Positions 35,712 to 46,507 of a stretch of 64,000 nt of DNA are shown here, piece by piece. The stretch comes from Polynucleobacter sp. HIN7 (GTDB lineage: Bacteria; Pseudomonadota; Gammaproteobacteria; Burkholderiales; Burkholderiaceae), in NCBI RefSeq assembly GCF_030297595.1, contig NZ_AP028138.1, positions 1,674,001-1,738,000 on the forward strand, read 5' to 3'. The notes under the pieces were generated by a model. It was not told the DNA's origin. It saw only the letters and a list, made by a program, of their open reading frames with translations, and ran no database searches. A program made the position numbers and the translations under genes. Position 1 is the stretch's first letter; each line of letters starts with the position of its first letter.

Positions 35712-36958
35712 TTCGCCCCGGACAAACCCTACTTCATAAATTATCGGCATCGCGCACTGAAAAAATCCCGGCAGATGGAAAACTAAGTCTTGCTGCTCGG
35801 ACCATTGAGCGCCTCTTAAAGCAGTTATCCATCGGTCATCTGGTGATGACTTTTCCAAATGGTGAACAGCGTGAATTTGGCAATCGCACCGACTCCTTAC
35901 ATGCTGAGATTCACTTCCATCGCTGGTCTGCATTCCAAGATATCTTGCGGCATGGTGATATTGGCTTTGCTGAAGGGTATATCCGCGGGGATTGGGACAG
36001 CCCCCATCTTGAGAAGTTACTCGATCTTGCCGTTAAGAACCGAAATGTTCTCGAGCGTGCCATCTATGGTAATTGGTTTGGTTCCCTAGTATATCGATTT
36101 CGGCATTTTCTAAACCGAAACAATAAGGCGGGCAGCAAAAAGAATATTCATGCGCACTACGATCTAGGCAATGCCTTTTATCGCCTGTGGCTTGATCCCA
36201 GCATGACCTATTCGAGCGCTTGGTTTGGGGCTGACTCGAATGCCAGTTTAGAGCTTGCGCAACGGGCAAAATATCGCAATATCCTAAATTCTCTGGCACT
36301 TCAACCCAATAGCAAGATTCTAGAGATCGGTTGTGGGTGGGGTGGATTTATGGAAGAAGCAGCCCTTGCCGGTCACCGGGTTACAGGACTCACCCTCTCA
36401 ACCGAACAGCAGTCATTTGCAATGGACCGCGTCAATCGACAATGGCGCAATCGCCATGAAGTACGACTTCAAGACTATCGGGATTGCAAGGATCAATTTG
36501 ATGGAATCGCCTCCATTGAAATGTTTGAGGCGGTTGGCGAACAATATTGGCCAATGTATTTTGAAACGATTGCTCGCTGCCTGAAGCAAAATGGCAAAGC
36601 ATGCATTCAAACGATTGTGATCGCTGAAAACCTGTTTGACCGCTATCGTAAAAGTACAGACTTTATTCAGCAATATATTTTCCCGGGTGGGATGTTGCCA
36701 TCCCGAGAAGCATTTAAACACTATGCACAACAAGCGGGACTCCAGATCGAATGTGAATTCGCCTTTGGGCATGACTATGCCAAAACCCTTTGTATTTGGT
36801 ATGAGCACTTTAATCAAAAACTCCCTGAAATCCGAGAGCTTGGGTTTGATGAACCCTTCATTCGGTTATGGAACTTTTATCTGATGTACTGTGCAGCCGG
36901 CTTCAAAGAGCAGAATATTGATGTCGTTCAATTCACGCTAAGCCACCAACCGAAATAG
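35708..36958 (+). CDS. Cyclopropane-fatty-acyl-phospholipid synthase family methyltransferase
   Basis: A 416-residue SAM-dependent enzyme acting on unsaturated acyl chains of membrane phospholipids. Seen are AHYDLGNAFYRLWLDPSMTYSSAWF, the SAM loop ILEIGCGWGGFMEEAA (about residue 200), SIEMFEAVGEQYW and QYIFPGGMLPS. The N-terminal domain (residues 1-125) is shared by the family. It may make cyclopropane or methylated chains; the flavoprotein and DUF1365 partners favour a pathway beyond simple cyclopropane formation. Confidence 0.92.
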   Translation: MIRPGQTLLHKLSASRTEKIPADGKLSLAARTIERLLKQLSIGHLVMTFPNGEQREFGNRTDSLHAEIHFHRWSAFQDILRHGDIGFAEGYIRGDWDSPHLEKLLDLAVKNRNVLERAIYGNWFGSLVYRFRHFLNRNNKAGSKKNIHAHYDLGNAFYRLWLDPSMTYSSAWFGADSNASLELAQRAKYRNILNSLALQPNSKILEIGCGWGGFMEEAALAGHRVTGLTLSTEQQSFAMDRVNRQWRNRHEVRLQDYRDCKDQFDGIASIEMFEAVGEQYWPMYFETIARCLKQNGKACIQTIVIAENLFDRYRKSTDFIQQYIFPGGMLPSREAFKHYAQQAGLQIECEFAFGHDYAKTLCIWYEHFNQKLPEIRELGFDEPFIRLWNFYLMYCAAGFKEQNIDVVQFTLSHQPK

Positions 36959-36966
36959 GTCAAGCA

Positions 36967-37743
36967 ATGAAGCAACCAGCGATTACTAACTATCAGCAAC
37001 AACGCGTATGGGTGATTGGGGCATCGAGTGGCATCGGTGAGGCTTGCGTTAAGGCTCTTTTTCAAAAAGGTGCTCGTGTTGCACTATCTAGTCGTCGCGT
37101 CGAACGCCTTGAGGCAATTGTGCAGAATCATGCCAAGGATGATTATCTAATTCTGCCTGTTGATGTCATGCGCGAGGCTGATATCCAAGGAGCCTATCAA
37201 AAAATAGAGAAAGAATGGGGCGGCATTGATTTACTGCTTTTTGTCTCCGGAATTTATATTCCGATGCGAGCCGATACTTTCAATATGGCCGATGCTGAGA
37301 AAACTGTCGATTCGAATCTGTTGGGTCCGATGCGTGCTGTTGGGGCTGTATTACCGGCCATGCTTGCCCGCAGTAGCGGTCATATTGCCATTGTCGGCAG
37401 TGTTGCAGGCTATAGTGGTTTACCCAAGGCCTTGGCTTACGGACCCACAAAGGCAGCCATGATTAATTTCTGCGAAACCTTGTTTTATGATCTGCAGCCA
37501 AAAGGTATCGGGGTTCATATGATTTCACCAGGCTTTGTGGAAACAGAGGCAACTGCTCAAAATGACTTTGAAATGCCGGCCCTGATCTCTGCTCAGACCG
37601 CTGCTAATGAGATCCTAGATGGAATTGCGCGCGGAGAATTTGATATTCACTTCCCTAAACGCTTTTCAGGCTTTTTAAAGTTCTTACGCATCTTGCCCTA
37701 CCCAATCTACTTTTGGATATTGCGTAAGTTTGTGAAGATCTAA
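36967..37743 (+). CDS. SDR family NAD(P)-dependent oxidoreductase
   Basis: A 258-residue short-chain dehydrogenase. The cofactor motif is GASSGIGEA (near residue 18), and the catalytic Ser is in VGSVAGYSG with Tyr and Lys in AYGPTKAAM. The C-terminal hydrophobic stretch (LKFLRILPYPIYFWILRKF) suggests membrane contact. It lies 8 bp after the cyclopropane synthase gene and ends the peroxidase/lipid operon. It converges on dsbA with a 2 bp gap. The substrate is unknown. Confidence 0.9.
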   Translation: MKQPAITNYQQQRVWVIGASSGIGEACVKALFQKGARVALSSRRVERLEAIVQNHAKDDYLILPVDVMREADIQGAYQKIEKEWGGIDLLLFVSGIYIPMRADTFNMADAEKTVDSNLLGPMRAVGAVLPAMLARSSGHIAIVGSVAGYSGLPKALAYGPTKAAMINFCETLFYDLQPKGIGVHMISPGFVETEATAQNDFEMPALISAQTAANEILDGIARGEFDIHFPKRFSGFLKFLRILPYPIYFWILRKFVKI

Positions 37744-37745
37744 AT

Positions 37746-38393
37746 CTATTTATAGCCGTCTTTGCGGACTTTATTCACTAAGAAATCCATCACTTGAATG
37801 GACTTGGCGCGTGACCCAGCAATCGATGGCGATGTAATGTATTTCCCCTGAATCGCCACGGTTGGAACACCATCAATTCGGTAGGCATTCCCTAACTGAT
37901 TAGCAGCACGCGCTTTTGAAAGAACAGCAAATGAGCGATAGGCTGCTAAGAATGCATTACGATCAACGCCTTGAGCGGCGACCCAATCGGCAATTTCGTT
38001 TTCATTCAGGAGTCGCTTATTTTCACGATGCATGGCAAACATCACTTTGTCATTAAGCGCTTCACCTTTTCCCAAAGACTCTAGGGCATAAAACAATAAG
38101 CTGTGGGGCATGAGTTCGTCACGAAAGGCAATGGGCACTTTCTTAAATACGACATCTTTATTCTGACGCTTTAACCAAGCCTTTAGATCGGGCTCAAACT
38201 CAAAGCAATGGGGGCAGCCATACCAAAAGAATTCAATCACCTCGACCTTGCCTTTGACATCAATTGGCTGGGCAATTGGTAAAACGCGGTAATCAAAACC
38301 TTCTTCAACCTTAATTGGGGCTTGGGCAAGCGCAAATGATTGCAGACCAAATAAGGTCAAGATCAGGACAAGGGATTTGAATAACGATTTCAT
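37746..38393 (-). CDS. dsbA: Thiol:disulfide interchange protein DsbA
   Basis: A 215-residue periplasmic disulfide oxidase. It has a signal peptide (ending SFALAQA, about residue 24) and the CPHC active site in FFWYGCPHCFEFEP near residue 60. The cis-Pro loop is DGVPTVAIQGK. Its ATG overlaps the stop of the SPOR-domain gene by 4 bases, and argS lies further upstream in the same unit. Confidence 0.94.
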   Translation of the reverse strand: MKSLFKSLVLILTLFGLQSFALAQAPIKVEEGFDYRVLPIAQPIDVKGKVEVIEFFWYGCPHCFEFEPDLKAWLKRQNKDVVFKKVPIAFRDELMPHSLLFYALESLGKGEALNDKVMFAMHRENKRLLNENEIADWVAAQGVDRNAFLAAYRSFAVLSKARAANQLGNAYRIDGVPTVAIQGKYITSPSIAGSRAKSIQVMDFLVNKVRKDGYK

Positions 38394-39022
38394 GATCGAT
38401 TTACACGAATTACGGTTGGTTTGATTCCAAGGATGGTTAATTTACTTCGCACAGTAGTGGTATCTTCGATACTACCAAATGGGCCGATACGAACACGCCA
38501 AACTGAGTTTCCATCGACTGCACTTTCACTCAGTTGCGCCTGAATACCCTGCATCGCTAAATTTGCTTTTTGTGCATCGGCTTCAGTGCGCTGATTAAAT
38601 ACTCCGGTCTGAACATAAAACATCGTATCGGCTTTAGGCTCAGGCTTCGCTTCGGGGGTCTTACCCGCTGCAATATCTGCAATTGGATCGCGTGCGGGGT
38701 CGGCTCCGCCAATGCCAGGAACTTTAGTCTGTAGCGGCTTATTAAGGTCAAGCTGAGGTGCGGCAACCGCAGTCTCTTCCTCGGTCTCTTTGTCTGATTT
38801 TGGTGGGAGCGGCTTCATAAATACGGGCGCGCTTGGGGCCCGAACTCCTGGCTTTTCTTGCGGCTGCGATTTCATTAAATACCAAGCCACAATCAGCGCT
38901 AAACCAACCCCAACAAAAACGCCAATCAAAACACCCATAATCATTCCGCCCGACTCGGATGAGCCCAGTATTTGGGTAGCAGATCGCTTTTCTAGTGCGT
39001 CAGATGATTTAATGTCATTCAT
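38390..39022 (-). CDS. SPOR domain membrane protein (FtsN-like)
   Basis: A 210-residue protein with an N-terminal membrane helix (about residues 28-50), a Pro/Lys/Glu-rich linker and a C-terminal SPOR domain (TMFYVQTGVFNQRTEADAQ to VWRVRIGPF, residues 132-207) that binds denuded peptidoglycan at the septum. The layout is that of FtsN-type division proteins. Position between argS and dsbA is typical of Burkholderiales. Confidence 0.88.
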   Translation of the reverse strand: MNDIKSSDALEKRSATQILGSSESGGMIMGVLIGVFVGVGLALIVAWYLMKSQPQEKPGVRAPSAPVFMKPLPPKSDKETEEETAVAAPQLDLNKPLQTKVPGIGGADPARDPIADIAAGKTPEAKPEPKADTMFYVQTGVFNQRTEADAQKANLAMQGIQAQLSESAVDGNSVWRVRIGPFGSIEDTTTVRSKLTILGIKPTVIRVNRS

Positions 39023-39069
39023 GACCTCTATCTTAACCTTTGCTCAAAAATGCGAGCAAGCCGCTCAAA

Positions 39070-40815
39070 TTACATCTTTTGTGGGGCACTAACCCCTAAT
39101 ATTTTTAGGCCATTTTCCAAGACTTGGCGTGTGGCAGCCAGTAATGCCAAGCGCGCTAACTTCAACTGTTCGTCGTCCACCAAAACGCGGTCGGCGTTGT
39201 AGAAGGTATGAAAATCCCCGGCAAGATCGCGCAGATAGAAGGCAATAGCGTGTGGAGCCAAATCGTACGCAGCATTAGCTAATACCTCGGGATACTCCGA
39301 TAATCTCCGTAGCAAGTGATCGGCCGCCTTACTATCTAACAGACTTAAATTCGCATGCTCTAGGGCGCTAGAGGACCCGCCCCATTGCTGAAGAATCGAA
39401 CAAATCCGTGCATGGGCATACTGCACATAAAAGACGGGATTCTCATCATTTTGTTGCAAAGCTAGATTTACATCAAATACAAATTCGGTATCTGCTTTAC
39501 GTGAGATCAAGAAAAAGCGGACCGCATCGCGCCCGCGTTGCAAGGCTAAATTGCGCTCATCATTGCTCATGTCTGGATGGGTACCACCAGACCATTCGAC
39601 CAAATCTCGCAACGTGACATAGGAGCCAACACGCTTGGAGAGTTTGACCTCTTCGCCATCGCGAATGACCGTGACCATCTTATGCAACACATAATCGGGA
39701 TAGGTGGTTGGAATTGGCCAATTACGTTTTTGTGCTACTCCCTGTATTCCAGAGCGAACTCGAGCAATCGTGCCATGATGATCACTGCCCTGAACATTAA
39801 TCACCTTTTCAAAACCGCGGCTCCATTTATTGATGTGATAAGCCACATCTGGAACAAAATAGGTATAGCTACCATCGGACTTACGCATTACACGGTCTTT
39901 GTCGTCACCATCTAAGGTCGTCTTTAGCCACAAAGCGCCATCAGCCTCATAAGTTTTATCAACCGCCTGCAGATCGCTAATCACTTGCTCAACGCTTCCA
40001 TCGGTATACAAAGAGGATTCCAAATAAAATTGGTCAAATTGCACACCGAAGGTTTTCAAGTCAATATCTTGCTCTTTGCGCAAATAGGCAACTGCATGCT
40101 GACGAATCTGTTCTAAATCAGACAGATCATGGCCAGCACTTTGGTAAGACTCAGCAATCTCAGCAATATACTCACCGTTATAGGCCTCCTTGGGCCAATT
40201 GGGACTTTCGGGATTTAAACCCTGTAAACGCGCTTGCACCGATAGCGCGAGATTATGAATCTGAACTCCGGCATCGTTGTAATAAAACTCCCGATGTACA
40301 TCAGTATCTTGGCTGTCTAAAAGATTGGCCAATGCATCACCGAGAGCTGCCTGACGCCCGTGTCCAACATGCAAAGGTCCGGTGGGATTTGCAGATACAA
40401 ATTCAATCATGGCCCGCTTAGGCAAGCTCGGGTCTGCCTTACCCATGCGATCCCGACGGCCAAAACGCGCGCCCTCACGCAATATAAGCCCCACCACCGC
40501 AGACTTGGCGGCAAGACTCAAGCGAAAATTAATAAATCCAGGCCCAGCAATTTCAGCGCTTGCAATCAGTTGTCCGTATTCAGGAAATTGATTTAATTGG
40601 CTAAGAATGGCTTGTGCCAACTCGCGCGGATTGGTCTTCCATGCCTTCGAAATTTGCAAGGCAATATTGCAAGCAATATCACCATGGTCAGCCACCTTAG
40701 GCCGCTCCAGATGCGGAATCGGAAACTCACCGGCTGCGAGTCCACGCTCTTGCGCTAGGGCATTCAAAGCATTCGTGATGCATTGCGTAAGCTGAGTTTT
40801 TTGGCTAGACAACAT
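39070..40815 (-). CDS. argS: Arginyl-tRNA synthetase
   Basis: A 581-residue class I synthetase. The HIGH motif is HVGH in [17 protein letters not shown] (about residue 150) and the KMSKS-loop is KLSKRVGSY. The N-terminal additional domain and the C-terminal anticodon-binding domain ([13 protein letters not shown] through [10 protein letters not shown]) are complete. It is the first gene of argS-SPOR-dsbA, divergent from the DUF1840 gene across 37 bp. Confidence 0.97.
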   Translation of the reverse strand: MLSSQKTQLTQCITNALNALAQERGLAAGEFPIPHLERPKVADHGDIACNIALQISKAWKTNPRELAQAILSQLNQFPEYGQLIASAEIAGPGFINFRLSLAAKSAVVGLILREGARFGRRDRMGKADPSLPKRAMIEFVSANPTGPLHVGHGRQAALGDALANLLDSQDTDVHREFYYNDAGVQIHNLALSVQARLQGLNPESPNWPKEAYNGEYIAEIAESYQSAGHDLSDLEQIRQHAVAYLRKEQDIDLKTFGVQFDQFYLESSLYTDGSVEQVISDLQAVDKTYEADGALWLKTTLDGDDKDRVMRKSDGSYTYFVPDVAYHINKWSRGFEKVINVQGSDHHGTIARVRSGIQGVAQKRNWPIPTTYPDYVLHKMVTVIRDGEEVKLSKRVGSYVTLRDLVEWSGGTHPDMSNDERNLALQRGRDAVRFFLISRKADTEFVFDVNLALQQNDENPVFYVQYAHARICSILQQWGGSSSALEHANLSLLDSKAADHLLRRLSEYPEVLANAAYDLAPHAIAFYLRDLAGDFHTFYNADRVLVDDEQLKLARLALLAATRQVLENGLKILGVSAPQKM

Positions 40816-40852
40816 AGAAATGAAAGTTTATCAGTGATGGTATGCTTGATGG

Positions 40853-41167
40853 ATGATTCATCAATTTCAGACCAAAAATGCAGCTCCCGTCATCATGCTA
40901 GATGACCTAACGCATCGGATTTTTAATGCGATTGGACGCCCTTTTGAGAATCAGGGTATTTTTCTCCCAGAACAAATTCCGGGATATATCGAACGACTGC
41001 AGACCGCGATTGATGCTGAACAAGATAAGGCGCCTAGCTCAGACGGTGCAAACGATGACGAGGATCAGTCGTCTGAATCGGACCCTCTAGGACGAAGGGC
41101 TTACCCGTTTCTTGAACTGCTACGTCAAGCGCTAAAAGACCAAGAGCCCATAGTCTGGGGCGTGTAA
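40853..41167 (+). CDS. DUF1840 family protein
   Basis: A 104-residue protein. The N-terminal half (FQTKNAAPVIMLDDLTHRIFNAIGR) and the C-terminal helix (AYPFLELLRQALKDQEPIVWGV) fit DUF1840, with an acidic, Ser-rich insert in the middle (SDGANDDEDQSSESD). The function is unknown. It stands alone between argS and metH; a TATGCT element ends 6 bases before the ATG. It converges on metH with a 1 bp gap. Confidence 0.85.
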   Translation: MIHQFQTKNAAPVIMLDDLTHRIFNAIGRPFENQGIFLPEQIPGYIERLQTAIDAEQDKAPSSDGANDDEDQSSESDPLGRRAYPFLELLRQALKDQEPIVWGV

Positions 41168-41168
41168 A

Positions 41169-43913
41169 TCACTGATCCAAAGAACTGGCAAGCGATCGCT
41201 TAATTTGATCAAGCGATTGTCCGCTTCGCTTGGCTAAATCATCTGCCTGATCCATCCCGATCTTACCGACATTGAAGTATTGGGCATTCGGATGGGCCAG
41301 ATAGAAACCGCTCACACTCGATGCAGGATTCATGGCCAATGATTCTGTGAGACTCATGCCAATTTCGTCTGCTTTTAAGGCAGCAAACATCGCTAGCTTG
41401 ACATCATGCTGGGGGCAGGCTGGATAACCAGGGGCCGGACGAATTCCTTGATACTTTTCATCGATTAAATCATCTGGGCTTAGTTGCTCATTAGCTACAT
41501 ACCCCCAAAGATCGGTCCGGACCCGCCAATGCATGAGCTCCGCAAATGCCTCCGCTAAACGATCGGCCAGCGCTTTGAGCATGATGGCGCTGTAGTCATC
41601 ATGGTTGGCCATAAATTGAGCGACTTTTTCGTCAACCCCATGACCTGTAGTCACCGCAAAGCAACCTGCGTAATCGCGCACACCACTGGCTTTACTGGCG
41701 ACATAGTCTGCTAAACACCGATTGGGTCGCATCACACCATCAACGATGGGGCGCTCGGCTTGTTGTCTTAAGTTATGCCATACAAGGAATGGTTGTGAGC
41801 GCTCCTCATCGGCATAAAACAAAATATCATCGCCGTCACTATTGGCAGGGAAAAGACCAATCACCGCATCCGCCTGAAGCCATTGGCCCTTAATCAGCTT
41901 CTCCAGCATAGCCTGCGCATCCTGGTAGACACGGCGGGCCTCAACCCCCACAACCTCATCGTCCAAAATAGCAGGGAATTTACCTGCGAGGTCCCAAGTC
42001 TGAAAAAATGGAGTCCAGTCGATAAACTTAGCAATCTCAGCCAATGAGTAATTTTTAAAGACCCGTCGGCCAATAAATTTTGGCTTGGCTGGCTGACTGC
42101 TCGTCCAATCAATCGATTCACGATTAGCACGGGCAGCCTCTAAACTAATTAAAGGGGTACTTTTTCGATTCGCGTGCTGCTGACGAATACGCTCATAATC
42201 GGTCAGCAAATCATGCACAAATTTCTTTGCCCCCTCATCGGAGAGCAAACTCGATGCAACCGAAACAGAACGAGATGCGTCCGGTACGTAAACTACTGGA
42301 CCTTCGTAGTGTGGTGCAATCTTAACGGCTGTATGGACACGCGAAGTTGTTGCACCGCCAATTAGTAATGGGATTTTTTTCTCCCGAAAATGCGCATCCC
42401 GTTGCATTTCTTGGGCAACATAGGTCATCTCTTCTAAGGAGGGGGTAATTAATCCAGATAAGCCAACGATATCGGCATTTTCTTCCTTCGCCTTCTTTAG
42501 AATTTGATCGCAGGGAACCATCACCCCCATATTGACCACTTCAAAGTTATTGCATTGCAAGACTACCGTCACAATATTCTTTCCAATATCGTGCACATCG
42601 CCTTTGACCGTTGCTATCACAATTTTGCCCTTGGCTTTACTCTCCCCGCCAGCCGCAACTAATTGCTTCTTTTCTTCCTCGATATACGGAATTAGATGGG
42701 CCACAGCCTGCTTCATCACGCGAGCACTCTTGACCACTTGAGGCAAGAACATCTTGCCAGCACCAAATAAATCGCCCACCACATTCATTCCATCCATGAG
42801 TGGACCCTCGATTACCTCAATAGGTCTTCCACCGGATCCCATAATCTCAGCGCGCAGCTCCTCGGTATCGTCCACAATAAAATTTGTGATGCCATGAACA
42901 AGTGCATGGGTTAAGCGCTCGCGCACAGGCGCCTCGCGCCACACCAAATTTTCTTCTTGCTTGATGCCCCCACCCTTGTACTGATCCGCGATCGCTAGCA
43001 ATCGCTCCGTCGGCGTTTGGCCGTCTTTCTCCACAAAGCGGTTTAGGACGATATCTTCAACACGCTCACGTAACTCAGGGTCTAGGTCAGCATATACACC
43101 AAGCTGCCCAGCATTCACAATTCCCATATCCATACCCGCTTGAATCGCGTGGTACAAAAAGACCGTATGAATAGCCTCGCGAACTCGGTCATTACCCCGG
43201 AAAGAGAAGCTCACATTCGATACACCACCACTGACTTTGGCGGCTGGTAAATGCTCTTTAATCCAACGGGTAGCTTCAATAAAATCGACCGCATAGTTAT
43301 CGTGTTCTTCGATGCCCGTTGCAATGGCAAAAATATTGGGGTCAAAAATAATGTCTTCGGGCGGAAAGTCCAACTCATCAACCAAGATCTTGTATGAACG
43401 TTGGCAAATTTCTATTTTTCGTTGATAGGTATCGGCCTGGCCTTTTTCATCAAAAGCCATCACAACCGTTGCTGCTCCGTAGCGTTTAATTAATTTAGCC
43501 TGCTGCCTAAATTGCTCCTCGCCCTCTTTCAACGAAATTGAATTAACAATCGGCTTACCTTGAATACATTTCAACCCCGCCTCAATGACAGTCCACTTGG
43601 ACGAATCAATCATGATGGGCACTCGAGCGATGTCGGGTTCGGAAGCAATCAGGTTGAGAAAGCGCACCATGGCTGCTTCTGAATCCAACATGGCCTCGTC
43701 CATATTGATATCAATCATTTGGGCGCCATTTTCAACCTGCTGACGGGCAACTGCTAACGCTTCATCAAATTGATTATTCAAAATCATGCGTGAGAAAGCT
43801 TTTGAGCCGGTCACATTGGTGCGCTCACCAATATTCACAAAGCCAATCTGGGGCGAGATATTACAGGGCTCGAGGCCAGATAAGCGCATTGGCTGCATTA
43901 TTACTTTACTCAT
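41169..43913 (-). CDS. metH: Methionine synthase, folate/cobalamin/activation part
   Basis: A 914-residue protein carrying the last three modules of cobalamin-dependent methionine synthase. These are the methyltetrahydrofolate domain ([17 protein letters not shown] at the start), the cap and B12-binding domains ([18 protein letters not shown], with the cobalt-ligand His) and the SAM-dependent reactivation domain ([17 protein letters not shown]). The homocysteine module is on the separate upstream gene, coupled by a 4-base overlap. The split is normal for this group and is not a frameshift: both parts have proper starts and ends. Confidence 0.96.
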   Translation of the reverse strand: MSKVIMQPMRLSGLEPCNISPQIGFVNIGERTNVTGSKAFSRMILNNQFDEALAVARQQVENGAQMIDINMDEAMLDSEAAMVRFLNLIASEPDIARVPIMIDSSKWTVIEAGLKCIQGKPIVNSISLKEGEEQFRQQAKLIKRYGAATVVMAFDEKGQADTYQRKIEICQRSYKILVDELDFPPEDIIFDPNIFAIATGIEEHDNYAVDFIEATRWIKEHLPAAKVSGGVSNVSFSFRGNDRVREAIHTVFLYHAIQAGMDMGIVNAGQLGVYADLDPELRERVEDIVLNRFVEKDGQTPTERLLAIADQYKGGGIKQEENLVWREAPVRERLTHALVHGITNFIVDDTEELRAEIMGSGGRPIEVIEGPLMDGMNVVGDLFGAGKMFLPQVVKSARVMKQAVAHLIPYIEEEKKQLVAAGGESKAKGKIVIATVKGDVHDIGKNIVTVVLQCNNFEVVNMGVMVPCDQILKKAKEENADIVGLSGLITPSLEEMTYVAQEMQRDAHFREKKIPLLIGGATTSRVHTAVKIAPHYEGPVVYVPDASRSVSVASSLLSDEGAKKFVHDLLTDYERIRQQHANRKSTPLISLEAARANRESIDWTSSQPAKPKFIGRRVFKNYSLAEIAKFIDWTPFFQTWDLAGKFPAILDDEVVGVEARRVYQDAQAMLEKLIKGQWLQADAVIGLFPANSDGDDILFYADEERSQPFLVWHNLRQQAERPIVDGVMRPNRCLADYVASKASGVRDYAGCFAVTTGHGVDEKVAQFMANHDDYSAIMLKALADRLAEAFAELMHWRVRTDLWGYVANEQLSPDDLIDEKYQGIRPAPGYPACPQHDVKLAMFAALKADEIGMSLTESLAMNPASSVSGFYLAHPNAQYFNVGKIGMDQADDLAKRSGQSLDQIKRSLASSLDQ

Positions 43914-45013
43914 GCCACTTCCTCAGTTCGATCACTATGAAAGGGCCTAGGCTTTCGTTTAGTCATCGCCTTTGCAATTTGGCGAATGTGGTCTGGGGTT
44001 GTTCCACAACATCCGCCAACTAGATTGACTAAGCCATCCCGAGCAAATTCATCAACAAGTCCTGAGGTCACTTCGGGAGTCTCATCAAAACCGGTATCAC
44101 TCATTGGATTTGGCAAGCCTGCATTGGGATAGCACGAGACCGCTGTATCGCAAACGCGTGCTAATTCAGCAATATAAGGTCGCATTAATGCTGCACCAAG
44201 AGCGCAATTTAATCCGAACGTCAGAGGTTTAATATGGCGCAAACTGTTCCAAAATGCTTCAACGGTTTGCCCCGAAAGAATTCGACCCGATGCATCGGTG
44301 ACCGTTCCTGAAATCATCACCGGTAAGCGCTCACCGGATTCTTCAAAAAACTCATCAATTGCAAATAATGCGGCTTTGGCATTGAGGGTATCAAAGATGG
44401 TTTCCACCAATAGCAAGTCAACACCACCCTCAAAGAGTCCTTCGACTTGTTCGCGATAAGCAGCACGCAAACTATCAAAATTAACATTGCGAGCACCAGG
44501 ATCGTTTACATCCGGCGAAATGCTCGCAGTCTTGGGAGTCGGTCCAATGGCACCAGCTACAAAACGAGGTTTATCGGGCGTTGAGTATTCATCACAGGCT
44601 TGACGTGCCAGCTTCGCTGCCTGCACATTCATCTCGCGCGCCAGCTCTGGCATTTTGTAATCCTCTTGGGCAATCGAAGTGGCACCAAAGGTATTGGTCT
44701 CAATCAAATCAGCGCCCGCCTCAAGATATTGCCGATGAATATCTAAGATGGCTTCTGGTTGAGTAATCACCAGTAATTCATTATTACCTTTGAGATCAAT
44801 CGGATGATTAGCAAAGCGCTGCGTGGTTTTTAAACCCCGATAATCCTCTTCCGTAAATTTTTTCTGCTGAATCATGGTCCCCATCGCCCCATCCAGAATT
44901 AAGATTCGTTCTCTTAATAAGGCAGGAAGAATAGCGCCCCGGGTATAGGGCGAACCAGACTTCGATTGACTTCCTTGGGATTGCATTGGCGCAGAACTCG
45001 TATTAATCTTCAT
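43910..45013 (-). CDS. metH: Methionine synthase, homocysteine-binding part
   Basis: A 367-residue homocysteine S-methyltransferase module. It has the barrel start [27 protein letters not shown], and the zinc site [11 protein letters not shown] at the C terminus, with the third Cys in GLNCALG. It works with the protein of the next gene to methylate homocysteine from methylcobalamin. The stop overlaps the next start (ATGA). The first 29 residues or so are Ser-rich and probably disordered. Confidence 0.95.
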   Translation of the reverse strand: MKINTSSAPMQSQGSQSKSGSPYTRGAILPALLRERILILDGAMGTMIQQKKFTEEDYRGLKTTQRFANHPIDLKGNNELLVITQPEAILDIHRQYLEAGADLIETNTFGATSIAQEDYKMPELAREMNVQAAKLARQACDEYSTPDKPRFVAGAIGPTPKTASISPDVNDPGARNVNFDSLRAAYREQVEGLFEGGVDLLLVETIFDTLNAKAALFAIDEFFEESGERLPVMISGTVTDASGRILSGQTVEAFWNSLRHIKPLTFGLNCALGAALMRPYIAELARVCDTAVSCYPNAGLPNPMSDTGFDETPEVTSGLVDEFARDGLVNLVGGCCGTTPDHIRQIAKAMTKRKPRPFHSDRTEEVA

Positions 45014-45064
45014 TGACCCATCATTTTATCGATAATGGGATTATTTAGCCCGCGAGGAGAGAAT

Positions 45065-45499
45065 ATGTTTGGCGCAATACCTGACTTTAACCAAAGCCTA
45101 GAAATGTTCAAAACGATCTGGGGTCAGAATGCCACTGGGGCTCCTGGAGCCTCTTTTATGCCAGACATGAGTGCTGGCATGCCAGGCTTTAACGGTGCCA
45201 TGCCAACTTTCGATATTGAGGAATTGGATAAGCGCATCAAAGATCTCAAAAGCGTTGAGTCTTGGCTGAGCATGAACCTCAATGTTCTAAAGTCAACCAT
45301 TCAGACCCTTGAGGTGCAGCGTGCCACTCTCATGGCAATCAAATCATTTGGTGATGCAATGGCCAATCCTCCCAGCCCATCGGGTGCCAAAAAATCCTCA
45401 GAGTCTAAATCGAGAGAGCGCAAAAGCGCCAAATCCCGTCCGCGCTCAAAGAACGCTGCAAGATCCTCTGGTGCCACAGATAGTTCAAGTGAGCAATAG
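45065..45499 (+). CDS. phaM: PhaM-like polyhydroxyalkanoate granule protein
   Basis: A 144-residue protein. The conserved core is FDIEELDKRIKDLKSVESWLSMNLNVLKSTIQTLEVQRATL, followed by a Ser/Lys/Arg/Ala-rich basic tail (about residues 100-144) like the DNA-binding tail of PhaM, which links PHA granules to the nucleoid and activates PHA synthase in Ralstonia. A strong ribosome site (GAGGAGAG) favours the ATG at 45065 over one at 45035. Its last 31 codons overlap, antisense, the end of the MBL gene. Confidence 0.82.
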   Translation: MFGAIPDFNQSLEMFKTIWGQNATGAPGASFMPDMSAGMPGFNGAMPTFDIEELDKRIKDLKSVESWLSMNLNVLKSTIQTLEVQRATLMAIKSFGDAMANPPSPSGAKKSSESKSRERKSAKSRPRSKNAARSSGATDSSSEQ

Positions 45500-46505
45500 C
45501 TTCGCCCATCGCAAAGCTAAGCTGATGGTTATCAAGCGGTCGCCGAAATAAGACTGGAACAATTTCATAAGCGGTTCGCGGCTCTTGACAGGCCATCACG
45601 GTCTCACTTAACCGAGCTCGGTGATGCTCATGCAACTGCTCAATCCGCTCATGTAAGCCCACAAACGGTTTACCATGCGATGGCAAAACGAGGGTTTTAG
45701 CAGGCAATGAGCGCCAACGATCAATCGATCGTAAATAAAGATCCAAGGGGTTTGCATCGGGATCGGCATCGTAGACACTGACATTGGTAGAGATACGGGG
45801 CAAGACCATATCACCCGAGATAAAGATCCCTAAGGATGCGCAATAGAGGGTGGCATGTTCAGGTGCATGCCCATAGCCCATCGATACTATCCAATCATGC
45901 CGGCCTATTCGAATATGGTCACCATCCATGATGCGGCGATACCGTTTGGGTACTTCAGGCACCAAGCGACTGTAATAGTCTGCACGGCTACGAATGCGCT
46001 CGAGATCTTCGGCATGCTGCAAGCCATGGTGCGCATAGTGATCAGCCGTTCCGCCATTGCCTGGCGTAGAACCAATCGCGGCACCACCCTCTTTACTACT
46101 TAACCATTGAGCCATTAGAAAGTCGCTCATGGAGATCCACAAGCCAACCTGCCAGCGCTCACATAAATAATGAGCAAGTCCAATATGATCAGGGTGCATA
46201 TGGGTTACCAATACTCGCAAAATTGGCAAACCTTGGAGATGATTGGCAAAGATGGATTCCCAGCACGACTTCGTAAGGTCGTTGGTAATTCCACAGTCAA
46301 TAATGGTCCAACCCTCTTGGCCATCCAATTGATCCCGTAAGAGCCATAAATTAATGTGATCAAGGGCAAATGGCAGTGGCATCCGTATCCAATACACGCC
46401 ATGGGCAACTTCTAAGGTTGCTCCCTGCGCCACTAGGGTCTCTCCATATGGATAGACCAATTGCTTTATTACATGATGGTTGCCTGTAGGGCCTGGCTGG
46501 GTCAT
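45405..46505 (-). CDS. MBL-fold metallo-hydrolase
   Basis: A 366-residue metallo-beta-lactamase-fold enzyme. The metal motif is THMHPDHIG (HXHXDH) near residue 104, with further ligands in GHAPEHATLY and LPSHGKP. A long N-terminal part precedes the motif. The C-terminal segment after about residue 300 is a helical domain; the last 31 residues are coded opposite the phaM tail. The substrate is unknown. It diverges from aceK across 37 bp. Confidence 0.9.
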   Translation of the reverse strand: MTQPGPTGNHHVIKQLVYPYGETLVAQGATLEVAHGVYWIRMPLPFALDHINLWLLRDQLDGQEGWTIIDCGITNDLTKSCWESIFANHLQGLPILRVLVTHMHPDHIGLAHYLCERWQVGLWISMSDFLMAQWLSSKEGGAAIGSTPGNGGTADHYAHHGLQHAEDLERIRSRADYYSRLVPEVPKRYRRIMDGDHIRIGRHDWIVSMGYGHAPEHATLYCASLGIFISGDMVLPRISTNVSVYDADPDANPLDLYLRSIDRWRSLPAKTLVLPSHGKPFVGLHERIEQLHEHHRARLSETVMACQEPRTAYEIVPVLFRRPLDNHQLSFAMGEAIAHLNYLWHQRILQRSLSADGIWRFCALSI

Positions 46506-46507
46506 CT

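Noticed and set aside
41169..45013. metH split as a frameshift or pseudogene
   Set aside because: Each part ends and starts at a module boundary with an ATGA overlap, as in related genomes.
45014..45064. Cobalamin or SAH riboswitch before metH
   Set aside because: Only 51 bp separate metH from phaM, too short for these aptamers, and no conserved pattern is seen.
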